Below, in pieces: positions 56,643 to 64,000 of a stretch of 64,000 bases of DNA. Within the stretch, counting starts at the first letter, position 1; each line of letters opens with the position of its first letter. Source of the stretch: Ferdinandcohnia sp047238305 (GTDB lineage: Bacteria > Bacillota > Bacilli > Bacillales > Bacillaceae_L); contig NZ_JBDFMO010000001.1 in assembly GCF_047238305.1 (NCBI RefSeq), forward strand, positions 868,001-932,000. The letters run 5' to 3'. The notes under the pieces are model-generated. The model saw nothing but the letters and a program-made list of their open reading frames with translations. It was not told the DNA's origin and made no database searches. Position numbers and translations under genes: made by a program.

Positions 56643-57082
56643 TAGATCACCTCAGTTTTTCCGCCAGCAGCTTCAATCGCTTGTTGAGCAGTAGAGGAGA
56701 ATTTGTGAGCTCTAACTGTTAGCTTTTTGTCAAGAGTACCTTTACCAAGGATCTTAATTCCAGCATTCAGTTTACTTACAACACCAGTTTCAATTAAAAG
56801 TTCAGGTGTTACTTCTGTTCCGTCTTCAAAACGATTTAATGTTTCTAAGTTAACAATTGCAAAGTCTTTGCGATTGATGTTTGTGAAACCACGTTTTGGT
56901 AGACGTTGGAATAAAGGCATTTGACCACCTTCAAAACCAGGACGTACACCGCCACCTGAACGTGAGTTTTGACCTTTATGACCTCTACCAGCAGTTTTAC
57001 CATTACCTGAACCAGTTCCACGTCCAACACGATTACGTGTTTTACGAGATCCTTCAGTTGCTTGTAATTCATGAAGTTTCAT
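56642..57082 (-). CDS. rplO: 50S ribosomal protein L15
   Basis: 146 residues. MKLHELQATEGSRKTRNRVG and the Gly/Arg-rich GRGTGSGNGKTAGRGHKGQ stretch mark the extended N-terminal arm that reaches into 23S rRNA; GFEGGQMPLFQRLPKRGF follows. Part of the spc operon. Confidence 0.98.
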   Translation of the reverse strand: MKLHELQATEGSRKTRNRVGRGTGSGNGKTAGRGHKGQNSRSGGGVRPGFEGGQMPLFQRLPKRGFTNINRKDFAIVNLETLNRFEDGTEVTPELLIETGVVSKLNAGIKILGKGTLDKKLTVRAHKFSSTAQQAIEAAGGKTEVI

Positions 57083-57114
57083 TTGGGCACCTCCTTATTT
57101 CAGAAAAAATTCAA

Positions 57115-57297
57115 TTATTGTTCTTTAACCGTAACTAGGTGAGCAACTTTATTAATCATACCGCGAATCGCAGCATTATCATCATGAACAACAGTTTGAT
57201 GTAATTTTTTCAATCCAAGAGTACGAACAGTTACACGTTGGTCTTCAGGACGTCCAATGACACTGCGAGTGAGGGTGATTTCTAATTTCTTTGACAT
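57115..57297 (-). CDS. rpmD: 50S ribosomal protein L30
   Basis: 60 residues with the typical KLEITLTRSVIGRPEDQR and VRTLGLKKLHQTVVHDDNA. Short bacterial form of L30, between rpsE and rplO. Confidence 0.97.
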   Translation of the reverse strand: MSKKLEITLTRSVIGRPEDQRVTVRTLGLKKLHQTVVHDDNAAIRGMINKVAHLVTVKEQ

Positions 57298-57310
57298 TGT
57301 GTTTTCCCTC

Positions 57311-57811
57311 CTATCCTAACAGTTCTTCTACTGATTTACCACGTAACTTAGCTACTTCTTCAGCACGCTTTAATTGACTTAAACCTTCAATTGTAGCACG
57401 AATCATATTTACTGGAGTGTTTGTTCCTAAAGATTTAGAAAGGATATCACCGACACCAGCAAGTTCTAATACCGCACGAACTGGTCCACCAGCGATAACT
57501 CCAGTACCTTCAGACGCAGGTTTTAGTAATACTTCTCCTGCTCCAAATTGACCAACTACTTGGTGAGGAATTGTTGTTCCAACCATTGGTACAGAGATTA
57601 GGTTCTTTTTAGCATCTTCAATTGCTTTACGGATTGCATCTGGAACTTCTTGTGCTTTACCAGTTCCAAAACCAACGTGACCGTTCTTATCACCAACTAC
57701 TACTAATGCTGCAAAGCGGAAACGACGTCCACCCTTTACAACTTTAGCAACACGGTTAACGGTAACTACGCGTTCTTCAAGTTCTAATTTATTCGGATCA
57801 ATGCGACGCAT
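57311..57811 (-). CDS. rpsE: 30S ribosomal protein S5
   Basis: 166 residues. RVAKVVKGGRRFRFAALVVV (dsRBD-like) and the second domain GAGEVLLKPASEGTGVIAGG with NMIRATIEGL are diagnostic. S5 helps decoding accuracy and mRNA unwinding; spectinomycin resistance maps to the KGGRRF loop. Confidence 0.98.
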   Translation of the reverse strand: MRRIDPNKLELEERVVTVNRVAKVVKGGRRFRFAALVVVGDKNGHVGFGTGKAQEVPDAIRKAIEDAKKNLISVPMVGTTIPHQVVGQFGAGEVLLKPASEGTGVIAGGPVRAVLELAGVGDILSKSLGTNTPVNMIRATIEGLSQLKRAEEVAKLRGKSVEELLG

Positions 57812-57833
57812 CTATAATGTCCCTCCTTTTTTA

Positions 57834-58196
57834 TTAAAATTGTAATCCAGCTTCACGAGCAGCTTCTGCTAATGCTTTTACACGTCCGTGATATAGGTAA
57901 CCTCCGCGGTCGAATACTACCTCTTTGATTCCTTTTTCGATACCACGCTTAGCAACTAGTTCGCCAACCTTTGTTGCAGCATCTACGTTACCAGAACCTT
58001 CAACAGAAAGTTCTTTGTCTAATGTAGAAGCACTTGCGATTGTTACTGAGTTAACATCATCGATTAATTGAGCGTAAATGTGTTTGTTTGAACGGAACAC
58101 ATTTAGGCGAGGACGAGTAGCAGTTCCTGAAACACGAGAACGAACACGAGCATGTCTTTTTCTACGAACTGCATTTTTATCCTGTTTCGTAATCAT
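57834..58196 (-). CDS. rplR: 50S ribosomal protein L18
   Basis: 120 residues. RRKRHARVRSRVSGTATRPR basic start, RLNVFRSNKHIYAQLIDD and the end ALAEAAREAGLQF. It binds 5S rRNA in the central protuberance. Confidence 0.98.
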   Translation of the reverse strand: MITKQDKNAVRRKRHARVRSRVSGTATRPRLNVFRSNKHIYAQLIDDVNSVTIASASTLDKELSVEGSGNVDAATKVGELVAKRGIEKGIKEVVFDRGGYLYHGRVKALAEAAREAGLQF

Positions 58197-58228
58197 TTAC
58201 GTCTCTCCTTTCTTTTACCTAAAAAGGC

Positions 58229-58765
58229 TTACTTCGCAGTTTTACCTTCTTTACGACGAACAAATTCACCTTCGTAGCGAATACCTTTTCCTTTATAAGG
58301 CTCAGGCGGACGTACACCACGAATATTAGCAGCTAACGCTCCAACACGTTCTTTATCGATACCTTTAACTACAATCTTAGTGTTAGAAGGTACATCGATT
58401 TCAACGCCAGTCTCTGGAACGATTTCTACTGGATGAGAGTAACCAACGTTTAATACAAGCTTATTTCCAGCTTTTTGAGCACGGTATCCGACCCCGATTA
58501 GCTCTAAGCCTCTTTCGAAGCCTTTAGAAACACCTTCAACCATGTTTCCAAGTAGACTACGTGTTGTACCGTGAAGAGCACGGTGTTCTTTATTATCAGT
58601 TGGACGAACAACGTTGATCACGTTGTCTTCAACATTGATTTGCATATCAGGATGAAAAGCACGAGTTAATTCGCCTTTTGGTCCTTTTACAGTAACAGTA
58701 TTACCGTTGAAAGTTACAGTAACACCAGATGGTAATTCGATTGGTTTTTTACCAATACGTGACAT
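58229..58765 (-). CDS. rplF: 50S ribosomal protein L6
   Basis: 178 residues. MSRIGKKPIELPSGVTV start, GKGIRYEGEFVRRKEGKTAK end, and KGPKGELTRAF. It lies near the factor-binding centre of the large subunit. Confidence 0.98.
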   Translation of the reverse strand: MSRIGKKPIELPSGVTVTFNGNTVTVKGPKGELTRAFHPDMQINVEDNVINVVRPTDNKEHRALHGTTRSLLGNMVEGVSKGFERGLELIGVGYRAQKAGNKLVLNVGYSHPVEIVPETGVEIDVPSNTKIVVKGIDKERVGALAANIRGVRPPEPYKGKGIRYEGEFVRRKEGKTAK

Positions 58766-58793
58766 GTACTACACCTCCATTCTTATCAAGCTA

Positions 58794-59192
58794 TTACCAA
58801 ACGTAAGCTAATACTTCTCCGCCGGCTTGCTTTTGACGAGCTTCTTTATCAGTTAATACACCTTGTGAAGTTGAAACGATCGCGATACCTAGACCGTTTA
58901 ACACACGTGGTACTTCGTTAGATTTTGCATAAACACGTAGACCAGGCTTACTAATACGCTTAAGACCAGTAATTACGCGCTCATTGTTTGCACCGTATTT
59001 TAAGAAAATACGAATGATACCTTGTTTGTCATCCTCAATATATTCAACGTCACGAACGAAACCTTCACGCTTTAAAATTTCAGCGATTTCCCTTTTAATG
59101 TTTGATGCAGGGATTTCAAGCTTCTCATGACGAACCATGTTCGCATTACGGATGCGAGTAAGCATATCTGCAATTGGATCTGTCATCACCAT
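58794..59192 (-). CDS. rpsH: 30S ribosomal protein S8
   Basis: 132 residues. TDPIADMLTRIRNANMVRHE start, VLNGLGIAIVSTSQGVLTDK and GGEVLAYVW end. S8 binds central-domain 16S rRNA. In E. coli it represses the spc operon, and similar control is possible here. Confidence 0.98.
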   Translation of the reverse strand: MVMTDPIADMLTRIRNANMVRHEKLEIPASNIKREIAEILKREGFVRDVEYIEDDKQGIIRIFLKYGANNERVITGLKRISKPGLRVYAKSNEVPRVLNGLGIAIVSTSQGVLTDKEARQKQAGGEVLAYVW

Positions 59193-59222
59193 AGTATTTT
59201 TACCTCCTTCCCAATTCGGGGT

Positions 59223-59408
59223 TTACCAACTTGCTTTTTTTACACCAGGAATTTGACCCTTATAAGCTAGTTCACGGAAACAAATACGGCATAATTTAAA
59301 TTTACGTAATACAGAGTGTGGACGGCCGCAACGTTCGCAACGTGTGTACTCTTGTACTTTAAATTTCTGTGTGCGTTTTTGTTTCGCAATCATTGATTTT
59401 TTAGCCAC
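59223..59408 (-). CDS. rpsZ: 30S ribosomal protein S14, zinc-binding type
   Basis: 61 residues. Short S14 with four zinc cysteines in CERCGRPHSVL and FKLCRICFRE. This is the main, zinc-dependent (C+) form in Bacillus; a zinc-free paralogue, if present, lies elsewhere. Confidence 0.98.
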   Translation of the reverse strand: MAKKSMIAKQKRTQKFKVQEYTRCERCGRPHSVLRKFKLCRICFRELAYKGQIPGVKKASW

Positions 59409-59421
59409 GTTTTCGCCTCCT

Positions 59422-59961
59422 TTACTTTTGGAACGGCATACCGAATGCTGTTAATAACTCACGAGCTTCTTCGTCAGTATTTGCAGTAGTTACGATAACG
59501 ATATCCATACCACGAACTTTACTTACTTTATCGTAATCAATTTCAGGGAAAATTAATTGTTCTTTTACACCTAAAGTGTAGTTTCCACGACCATCAAATG
59601 ATTTCTTTGATACTCCACGGAAGTCACGTACACGTGGTAGTGAGATAGAAACAAGCTTATCTAAGAAATCGTACATACGCTCTCCGCGTAGTGTAACTTT
59701 CGCACCGATAGGCATTCCTTCACGAAGACGGAAACCAGCGATTGATTTCTTAGCTTTAGTAACAACTGGCTTTTGACCACTAAGAGCAGCTAATTCTTCT
59801 ACTGCGTTGTCTAATACTTTAGAGTTTTGAACAGCGTCACCAACACCCATGTTGATCACGATTTTTTCTACTTTTGGAACCTGCATAACAGACGTATAGT
59901 TAAACTTGCTCATTAGAGCAGGTGTAATTTCTTTTTGAAATTTTTCTTTTAGGCGGTTCAT
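59422..59961 (-). CDS. rplE: 50S ribosomal protein L5
   Basis: 179 residues. NRLKEKFQKEITPALMSKF start, RGERMYDFLDKLVSISLPRV and RDFRGVSKKSFDGRGNYTLG. It binds 5S rRNA and contacts P-site tRNA. Confidence 0.98.
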   Translation of the reverse strand: MNRLKEKFQKEITPALMSKFNYTSVMQVPKVEKIVINMGVGDAVQNSKVLDNAVEELAALSGQKPVVTKAKKSIAGFRLREGMPIGAKVTLRGERMYDFLDKLVSISLPRVRDFRGVSKKSFDGRGNYTLGVKEQLIFPEIDYDKVSKVRGMDIVIVTTANTDEEARELLTAFGMPFQK

Positions 59962-59985
59962 GTAAGTACCTCCTTTCTTTATTTA

Positions 59986-60297
59986 CTATTTATCTAAAAC
60001 TTCACCGGATTTTTTTGCTACACGTACCTTTTTGCCATTAACTTCTGTATAACCAACACGTGTTGGAGTACCAGATTTAGGATCTAATGGCATTACATTT
60101 GATACATGAATAGGTGCCTCTTGGCTAATGATACCACCTTGTGGATTCGCTTGAGACGGTTTTGAGTGTTTCTTTACAATATTAACGCCTTCTACAATGA
60201 CACGGTCTTTCTTTGGAAAGCTTTCAAGGATTACACCTTGTTTACCTTTATCTTTCCCTGAAATGACCTGTACCTTGTCACCCTTTTTTACATGCAT
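59986..60297 (-). CDS. rplX: 50S ribosomal protein L24
   Basis: 103 residues with the KOW motif KKGDKVQVISGKDKGKQGVI at the N-terminus. It is an assembly initiator protein at the exit tunnel. KKHSKPSQANPQGGI is typical. Confidence 0.98.
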   Translation of the reverse strand: MHVKKGDKVQVISGKDKGKQGVILESFPKKDRVIVEGVNIVKKHSKPSQANPQGGIISQEAPIHVSNVMPLDPKSGTPTRVGYTEVNGKKVRVAKKSGEVLDK

Positions 60298-60334
60298 CTA
60301 GTTCGCACCTCCTTAAAGGCCAATCGATTTCGAA

Positions 60335-60703
60335 TTATAATACTTCTGGAGCTAGTGAAACAATTTTCATAAAGTTACTATCACGTAATTCACGTGCTAC
60401 TGGACCGAAGATACGAGTTCCACGTGGACTCTTGTCGTCACGGATAATAACACAAGCATTTTCATCAAAACGGATGTAAGTTCCGTCATTACGACGTACA
60501 CCACGTTTCGTACGTACAACTACAGCTTTAACAACATCACCTTTTTTAACAACGCCACCTGGTGTTGCTTGTTTTACTGTACATACGATAACATCACCAA
60601 TGTTTGCTGTTTTGCGACCAGAACCACCTAATACTTTAATAGTTAGTACCTCACGTGCTCCTGAGTTGTCAGCAACTTTCAAACGAGTTTCTTGTTGAAT
60701 CAT
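60335..60703 (-). CDS. rplN: 50S ribosomal protein L14
   Basis: 122 residues. MIQQETRLKVADNSGAREVL start, RPRGTRIFGPVARELR-type block (SPRGTRIFGPVARELRDSNF) and final KIVSLAPEVL. It forms an intersubunit bridge. Confidence 0.98.
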   Translation of the reverse strand: MIQQETRLKVADNSGAREVLTIKVLGGSGRKTANIGDVIVCTVKQATPGGVVKKGDVVKAVVVRTKRGVRRNDGTYIRFDENACVIIRDDKSPRGTRIFGPVARELRDSNFMKIVSLAPEVL

Positions 60704-60749
60704 TCATGAAACCTCCCTTCGGACTATTGATTGATCCGAACAAAATATA

Positions 60750-61013
60750 TTAGATAATAACTGCTTTTTCTACTACTTCAACAAGACGGAAGCGTTTAGT
60801 AGCAGATAATGGGCGAGTCTCCATAATTTTTACGATGTCGCCGATTTTAGCAACATTGTTTTCATCATGTGCTTTAAATTTCTTTGAATACTTTACGCGT
60901 TTACCGTAAAGAGAATGTTTTTTATATGTTTCTACAAGAACAGTAACTGTTTTATCCATTTTGTCAGATACAACACGTCCTTGGTAGACCTTACGTTGGT
61001 TACGTTCACTCAC
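60750..61013 (-). CDS. rpsQ: 30S ribosomal protein S17
   Basis: 87 residues, OB fold: RKVYQGRVVSDKMDKTVTVL, GKRVKYSKKFKAHDENN and ETRPLSATKRFRLVEVVEKA. Primary 16S rRNA-binding protein. Confidence 0.98.
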   Translation of the reverse strand: MSERNQRKVYQGRVVSDKMDKTVTVLVETYKKHSLYGKRVKYSKKFKAHDENNVAKIGDIVKIMETRPLSATKRFRLVEVVEKAVII

Positions 61014-61041
61014 TATCGTAGACCTCCTTCCTGGTTATCGA

Positions 61042-61239
61042 TTATTTACGACCGATTTCTCTTTCGCGGACTACTGTTTTCATACGAGCGATCGATTTAC
61101 GAACTTCACGAATACGTGCAGTATTCTCAAGTTGACCAGTAGCTAGTTGAAAGCGAAGGTTAAATAACTCTTCTTTTAATGATTTTACTTTTTGTTCAAT
61201 TTCGGCAGTGGTAAGGTCACGGATTTCATTAGCTTTCAT
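61042..61239 (-). CDS. rpmC: 50S ribosomal protein L29
   Basis: 65 residues from the ATG at 61239 (MKANEIRDLTTAEIEQKV). The longer frame starts within rplP and is unlikely. ELFNLRFQLATGQLENTARI is the family block. It overlaps the end of rplP by 11 bp. Located at the tunnel exit. Confidence 0.97.
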   Translation of the reverse strand: MKANEIRDLTTAEIEQKVKSLKEELFNLRFQLATGQLENTARIREVRKSIARMKTVVREREIGRK

Positions 61240-61663
61240 TTGATTCACCACCAATTTCTTCACGTTTTACAAATTTAGTTTTAACTGGTAGCTTATGAGC
61301 TGCTAGGCGTAGCGCTTCACGAGCAATCTCTTCGGATACACCAGCAATTTCAAATAATACTTTTCCGGGTTTAACTACTGCTACCCATCCTTCAGGAGCA
61401 CCTTTACCGGAACCCATACGTACCTCTAAAGGTTTTGCTGTATATGGCTTAGATGGGAAAATTTTAATCCAAACTTTACCGCCACGTTTCATATAACGTG
61501 TCATAGCGATACGAGCAGCTTCGATTTGACGGTTTGTAATCCAAGAAGCTTCTTGAGCTTGTAAACCGAACTCACCGAAATGTACTTCAGTACCACCTTT
61601 TGCTTGACCACGCATTTTTCCACGGTGTTCTCTGCGGTATTTCACACGTTTTGGTAATAACAT
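61229..61663 (-). CDS. rplP: 50S ribosomal protein L16
   Basis: 144 residues from the ATG at 61663 (MLLPKRVKYRREHRG), AGGAGG upstream; upstream codons overlap rpsC. GRMRGQ-like KMRGQAKGGTEVHFGEFGLQ and RMGSGKGAPEGWVAVVKPGK. It organises the A-site tRNA region of 23S rRNA. Confidence 0.98.
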   Translation of the reverse strand: MLLPKRVKYRREHRGKMRGQAKGGTEVHFGEFGLQAQEASWITNRQIEAARIAMTRYMKRGGKVWIKIFPSKPYTAKPLEVRMGSGKGAPEGWVAVVKPGKVLFEIAGVSEEIAREALRLAAHKLPVKTKFVKREEIGGESNES

Positions 61664-61664
61664 A

Positions 61665-62321
61665 TTATTTTCCTCCTTCCTCAGTTTTCTTCTTCGTAGG
61701 AAGGACCTCTCCACGATAGATCCAAACTTTTACACCAATTTTTCCGTAAGTTGTATCAGCTTCTGCAGTACCGTAATCAATGTCTGCACGAAGAGTGTGA
61801 AGTGGAACTGTTCCTTCACTATAGTGTTCTGCACGAGCAATATCCGCTCCGCCTAAACGACCAGAAGTTTGTGTTTTAATACCTTGTGCTCCAGCACGCA
61901 TTGAGCGTTGGATAGCTTGTTTTTGTGCACGACGGAAAGAAACACGGTTTTCTAATTGACGTGCGATGTTTTCAGCTACTAGAGTTGCATCAAGATCAGC
62001 TCTTTTAATTTCAAGGATGTTGATGTGTACTCTCTTACCTGTTAATTGGTTTAATGCTTTACGAAGTGCTTCAACTTCTGTACCACCTTTACCAATAACC
62101 ATACCAGGTTTAGCAGTATGAACAGTAACGTTGATACGATTTGCAGCACGTTCAATTTCAACTTTAGAAACAGAAGCATCACTTAAACGTTTTGCGATAT
62201 ATTCGCGAACTTTAAGGTCTTCGTGTAATAAATCTGCATAATCTTTGCCTGCGTACCATTTTGACTCCCAGTCACGAATGATGCCGACACGCATTCCAAT
62301 AGGATTAACTTTTTGACCCAC
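61665..62321 (-). CDS. rpsC: 30S ribosomal protein S3
   Basis: 218 residues. MGQKVNPIGMRVGIIRDWES start, KH domain GMVIGKGGTEVEALRK, and IARAEHYSEGTVPLHTLRAD with YGTAEADTTYGKIGVKVWIY. Part of the mRNA entry tunnel helicase. Confidence 0.98.
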   Translation of the reverse strand: MGQKVNPIGMRVGIIRDWESKWYAGKDYADLLHEDLKVREYIAKRLSDASVSKVEIERAANRINVTVHTAKPGMVIGKGGTEVEALRKALNQLTGKRVHINILEIKRADLDATLVAENIARQLENRVSFRRAQKQAIQRSMRAGAQGIKTQTSGRLGGADIARAEHYSEGTVPLHTLRADIDYGTAEADTTYGKIGVKVWIYRGEVLPTKKKTEEGGK

Positions 62322-62324
62322 TAC

Positions 62325-62666
62325 TTATCCCTCCTTCTTTTCTGATACCACGATTGTAATGTGGCTAGTGCGTTTGTTAATCTGACTTGCACGTCCCATA
62401 GCTCTTGGACGGAATCTTTTTAATGTTGGACCTTCATTTACATATGCTTCAGTAATAACTAGGTTATTAGCGTCCATTTCGTAGTTATGCTCTGCATTCG
62501 CAATCGCAGAATTTAATACCTTTTCTACAATAGGAGAAGCAGCTTTAGGTGTATGACGTAGGATTGCGATTGCTTCACCTACTTGCTTGCCTCGAATTAA
62601 ATCTGCTACTAAACGAACTTTACGAGGAGCAATACGAACTGTTCTCGCAACAGCTTTAGCTTGCAT
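62325..62666 (-). CDS. rplV: 50S ribosomal protein L22
   Basis: 113 residues from the ATG at 62666 (MQAKAVARTVRIAPRKVRLV), AGGAGG upstream. FRPRAMGRASQINKRTSHIT forms the tunnel hairpin where macrolide resistance changes occur; no unusual residues noticed. Confidence 0.98.
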   Translation of the reverse strand: MQAKAVARTVRIAPRKVRLVADLIRGKQVGEAIAILRHTPKAASPIVEKVLNSAIANAEHNYEMDANNLVITEAYVNEGPTLKRFRPRAMGRASQINKRTSHITIVVSEKKEG

Positions 62667-62683
62667 AGATAATCCTCCTCTCA

Positions 62684-62962
62684 TTAGCGTCTTGTTTTCT
62701 TATCGTCACTTGCGTGGCCTTTGTAAGTACGAGTTGGTGCAAATTCACCAAGTTTGTGACCTACCATATCTTCAGTAACGTAAACTGGTACATGCTTACG
62801 ACCATCATATACCGCGATTGTATTACCGATGAATTGAGGGAAAATCGTTGAACGACGTGACCAAGTTTTAATAACTTGTTTCTTCTCAGATCCGTTTTGA
62901 TTTTCAACCTTTTTCATTAAGTGATCATCTACAAAAGGTCCTTTTTTCAAACTGCGTCCCAT
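62684..62962 (-). CDS. rpsS: 30S ribosomal protein S19
   Basis: 92 residues: MGRSLKKGPFVDDHLMKKVE start, WSRRSTIFPQFIGNTIAVYD, and GHKLGEFAPTRTYKGHASDD. It binds in the head near S13. Confidence 0.98.
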   Translation of the reverse strand: MGRSLKKGPFVDDHLMKKVENQNGSEKKQVIKTWSRRSTIFPQFIGNTIAVYDGRKHVPVYVTEDMVGHKLGEFAPTRTYKGHASDDKKTRR

Positions 62963-63019
62963 AAGTGAACCTCCCTTCGTGATTGGCCTACGGTTCCAAC
63001 GAACCGTAGCACAACCCCG

Positions 63020-63850
63020 TTATTTTTTACGACGACGTACGATGAATTTATCTGATTTGTTTTTCTTCTTACGAGTTTTAGCACCAAGAGTTGGTTTACC
63101 CCATGGAGTCATAGGAGACTTACGTCCGATAGGTGCTTTACCTTCACCACCACCGTGTGGGTGATCGTTAGGGTTCATAACAGATCCACGAACTGTTGGG
63201 CGTTTGCCTAACCAACGTGAACGACCTGCTTTACCAATGTTAACTAGTTCATGTTGTTCGTTGCCTACTTGACCTACAGTTGCACGGCAAGTAGCAAGAA
63301 TCATGCGTACTTCACCAGAATTCAAACGAACAAGAACGTATTTACCTTCTTTACCAAGTACTTGTGCAGAAGTACCAGCTGAACGAACTAATTGTCCACC
63401 TTTACCAGGCTTTAATTCGATGTTGTGTACTACTGTACCTACTGGGATGTTTGCTAATGGAAGTGCATTACCTGTTTTAATGTCAGCTTCAGGTCCTGAA
63501 ACGACCTCCATACCTACTTTTAGGTTTTTTGGAGCAATAATGTAACGTTTTTCTCCATCCGCATAGTTGATTAATGCAATGTTTGCTGAACGGTTTGGAT
63601 CGTATTCGATCGTAGCAACGCGTCCTGGTATACCATCTTTTTCGCGTTTGAAGTCGATTATACGGTATTGACGCTTATGTCCGCCAGCTTGATGACGTAC
63701 TGTTATTTTACCTTGGTTATTACGACCAGCTTTTTTGTTTAAAGGTGCAAGTAATGATTTCTCTGGTCTGTCCGTAGTGATTTCTGCGAAATCTAATGTT
63801 GTCATTCCACGACGACCGTTAGAGGTTGGTTTGTAATGTTTAATCGCCAT
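63020..63850 (-). CDS. rplB: 50S ribosomal protein L2
   Basis: 276 residues. MAIKHYKPTSNGRRGMTTLD start, peptidyl-transferase loop GSVMNPNDHPHGGGEGKAPI with the conserved His, and basic C-terminus. It is required for subunit joining and peptide bond formation. Confidence 0.98.
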   Translation of the reverse strand: MAIKHYKPTSNGRRGMTTLDFAEITTDRPEKSLLAPLNKKAGRNNQGKITVRHQAGGHKRQYRIIDFKREKDGIPGRVATIEYDPNRSANIALINYADGEKRYIIAPKNLKVGMEVVSGPEADIKTGNALPLANIPVGTVVHNIELKPGKGGQLVRSAGTSAQVLGKEGKYVLVRLNSGEVRMILATCRATVGQVGNEQHELVNIGKAGRSRWLGKRPTVRGSVMNPNDHPHGGGEGKAPIGRKSPMTPWGKPTLGAKTRKKKNKSDKFIVRRRKK

Positions 63851-63876
63851 CTCTATTTCCCTCCTTCTCTATAAAA

Positions 63877-64000
63877 TTATACTTCAAAGAATTCGATTTC
63901 TTTGCTGTCTTCTGTTAGTTTAACGATAGCTTTTCTGCGACGATTTGTATATCCACTGTAACGTCCTACACGTTTGAACTTACCTTTGTAGTTCATGATG
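63877..64000 (-). CDS. rplW: 50S ribosomal protein L23 (N-terminus cut by window edge)
   Basis: The C-terminal 40 codons are visible: MNYKGKFKRVGRYSGYTNRR followed by a Lys-rich strand and the end EIEFFEV. Position immediately before rplB in the S10 operon confirms the identity. L23 lines the tunnel exit and docks trigger factor and SRP. Confidence 0.9.
   Translation of the reverse strand, partial: IMNYKGKFKRVGRYSGYTNRRRKAIVKLTEDSKEIEFFEV

Overview
The window is chromosomal DNA of an endospore-forming Bacillaceae bacterium (Firmicutes, low to moderate GC). The evidence is a Bacillus-type 16S/23S/5S-tRNA operon, the str/S10/spc ribosomal protein order seen in Bacillus subtilis, sporulation and germination genes (pdaB, kbaA, gerD, cwlD), a sigW-rsiW-cdaA-cdaR-glmM-glmS block, and a glmS ribozyme. 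The 16S sequence looks Bacillus-like in the broad sense (perhaps Neobacillus or Mesobacillus); I cannot fix the genus by eye.

Left third (1 to about 19584): an AT-rich Tn7-like transposon inserted in the classical attTn7 site downstream of glmS. One end is visible at 19584, with a TGT terminus, four tandem TnsB-site-like repeats and 24 bp to the glmS stop codon. The other end lies beyond the left edge of the window. From the glmS-proximal end inward come tnsA-tnsB-tnsC-tnsD, an overlapping operon with a 40-bp perfect palindrome in its leader. These are followed by the C-terminal remnant of an HpaB-like flavin monooxygenase, a decayed TniQ tail, and a second complete TniQ/TnsD-family gene. Next is a run of small, mostly uncharacterised cargo genes, all on the minus strand. 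Almost every one is followed by a copy of the same roughly 75-bp two-hairpin repeat, which gives a gene-cassette appearance. A duplicated 3' tail of the second tniQ gene follows, and then a type I restriction-modification system (hsdM-hsdS-hsdR, with hsdR cut by the window edge).

Middle (19585 to about 34300): glmS with its ribozyme, glmM, the CdaA/CdaR c-di-AMP synthase pair, sigW-rsiW with a SigW-type autoregulatory promoter, arginase, and a complete rRNA operon. That operon reads 16S-23S-5S-Asn-Thr-Glu-Val-(truncated Thr)-Thr-Tyr-Gln-Lys-Gly-Ala on the minus strand, driven by two tandem strong promoters.

Right (34300 to 64000): pdaB, kbaA, gerD, salA, cwlD and ybaK. A plus-strand island follows, with an SDR oxidoreductase, a QueA-like protein, a VOC protein and a YhcYZ-like two-component system. 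Then come isoprenoid genes (fni and a squalene/phytoene synthase-like gene), rplM-rpsI, truA, the ECF transporter energising module, and the ribosomal protein superoperon from rplQ back to rplW (cut by the right edge).

Main points of interest are the duplicated and decayed TniQ target-selector genes in the Tn7-like element, the direct repeats of a tniQ tail that bracket the cargo block, the repeat-punctuated cassette array, and the palindrome in front of tnsA. No CRISPR array was seen.
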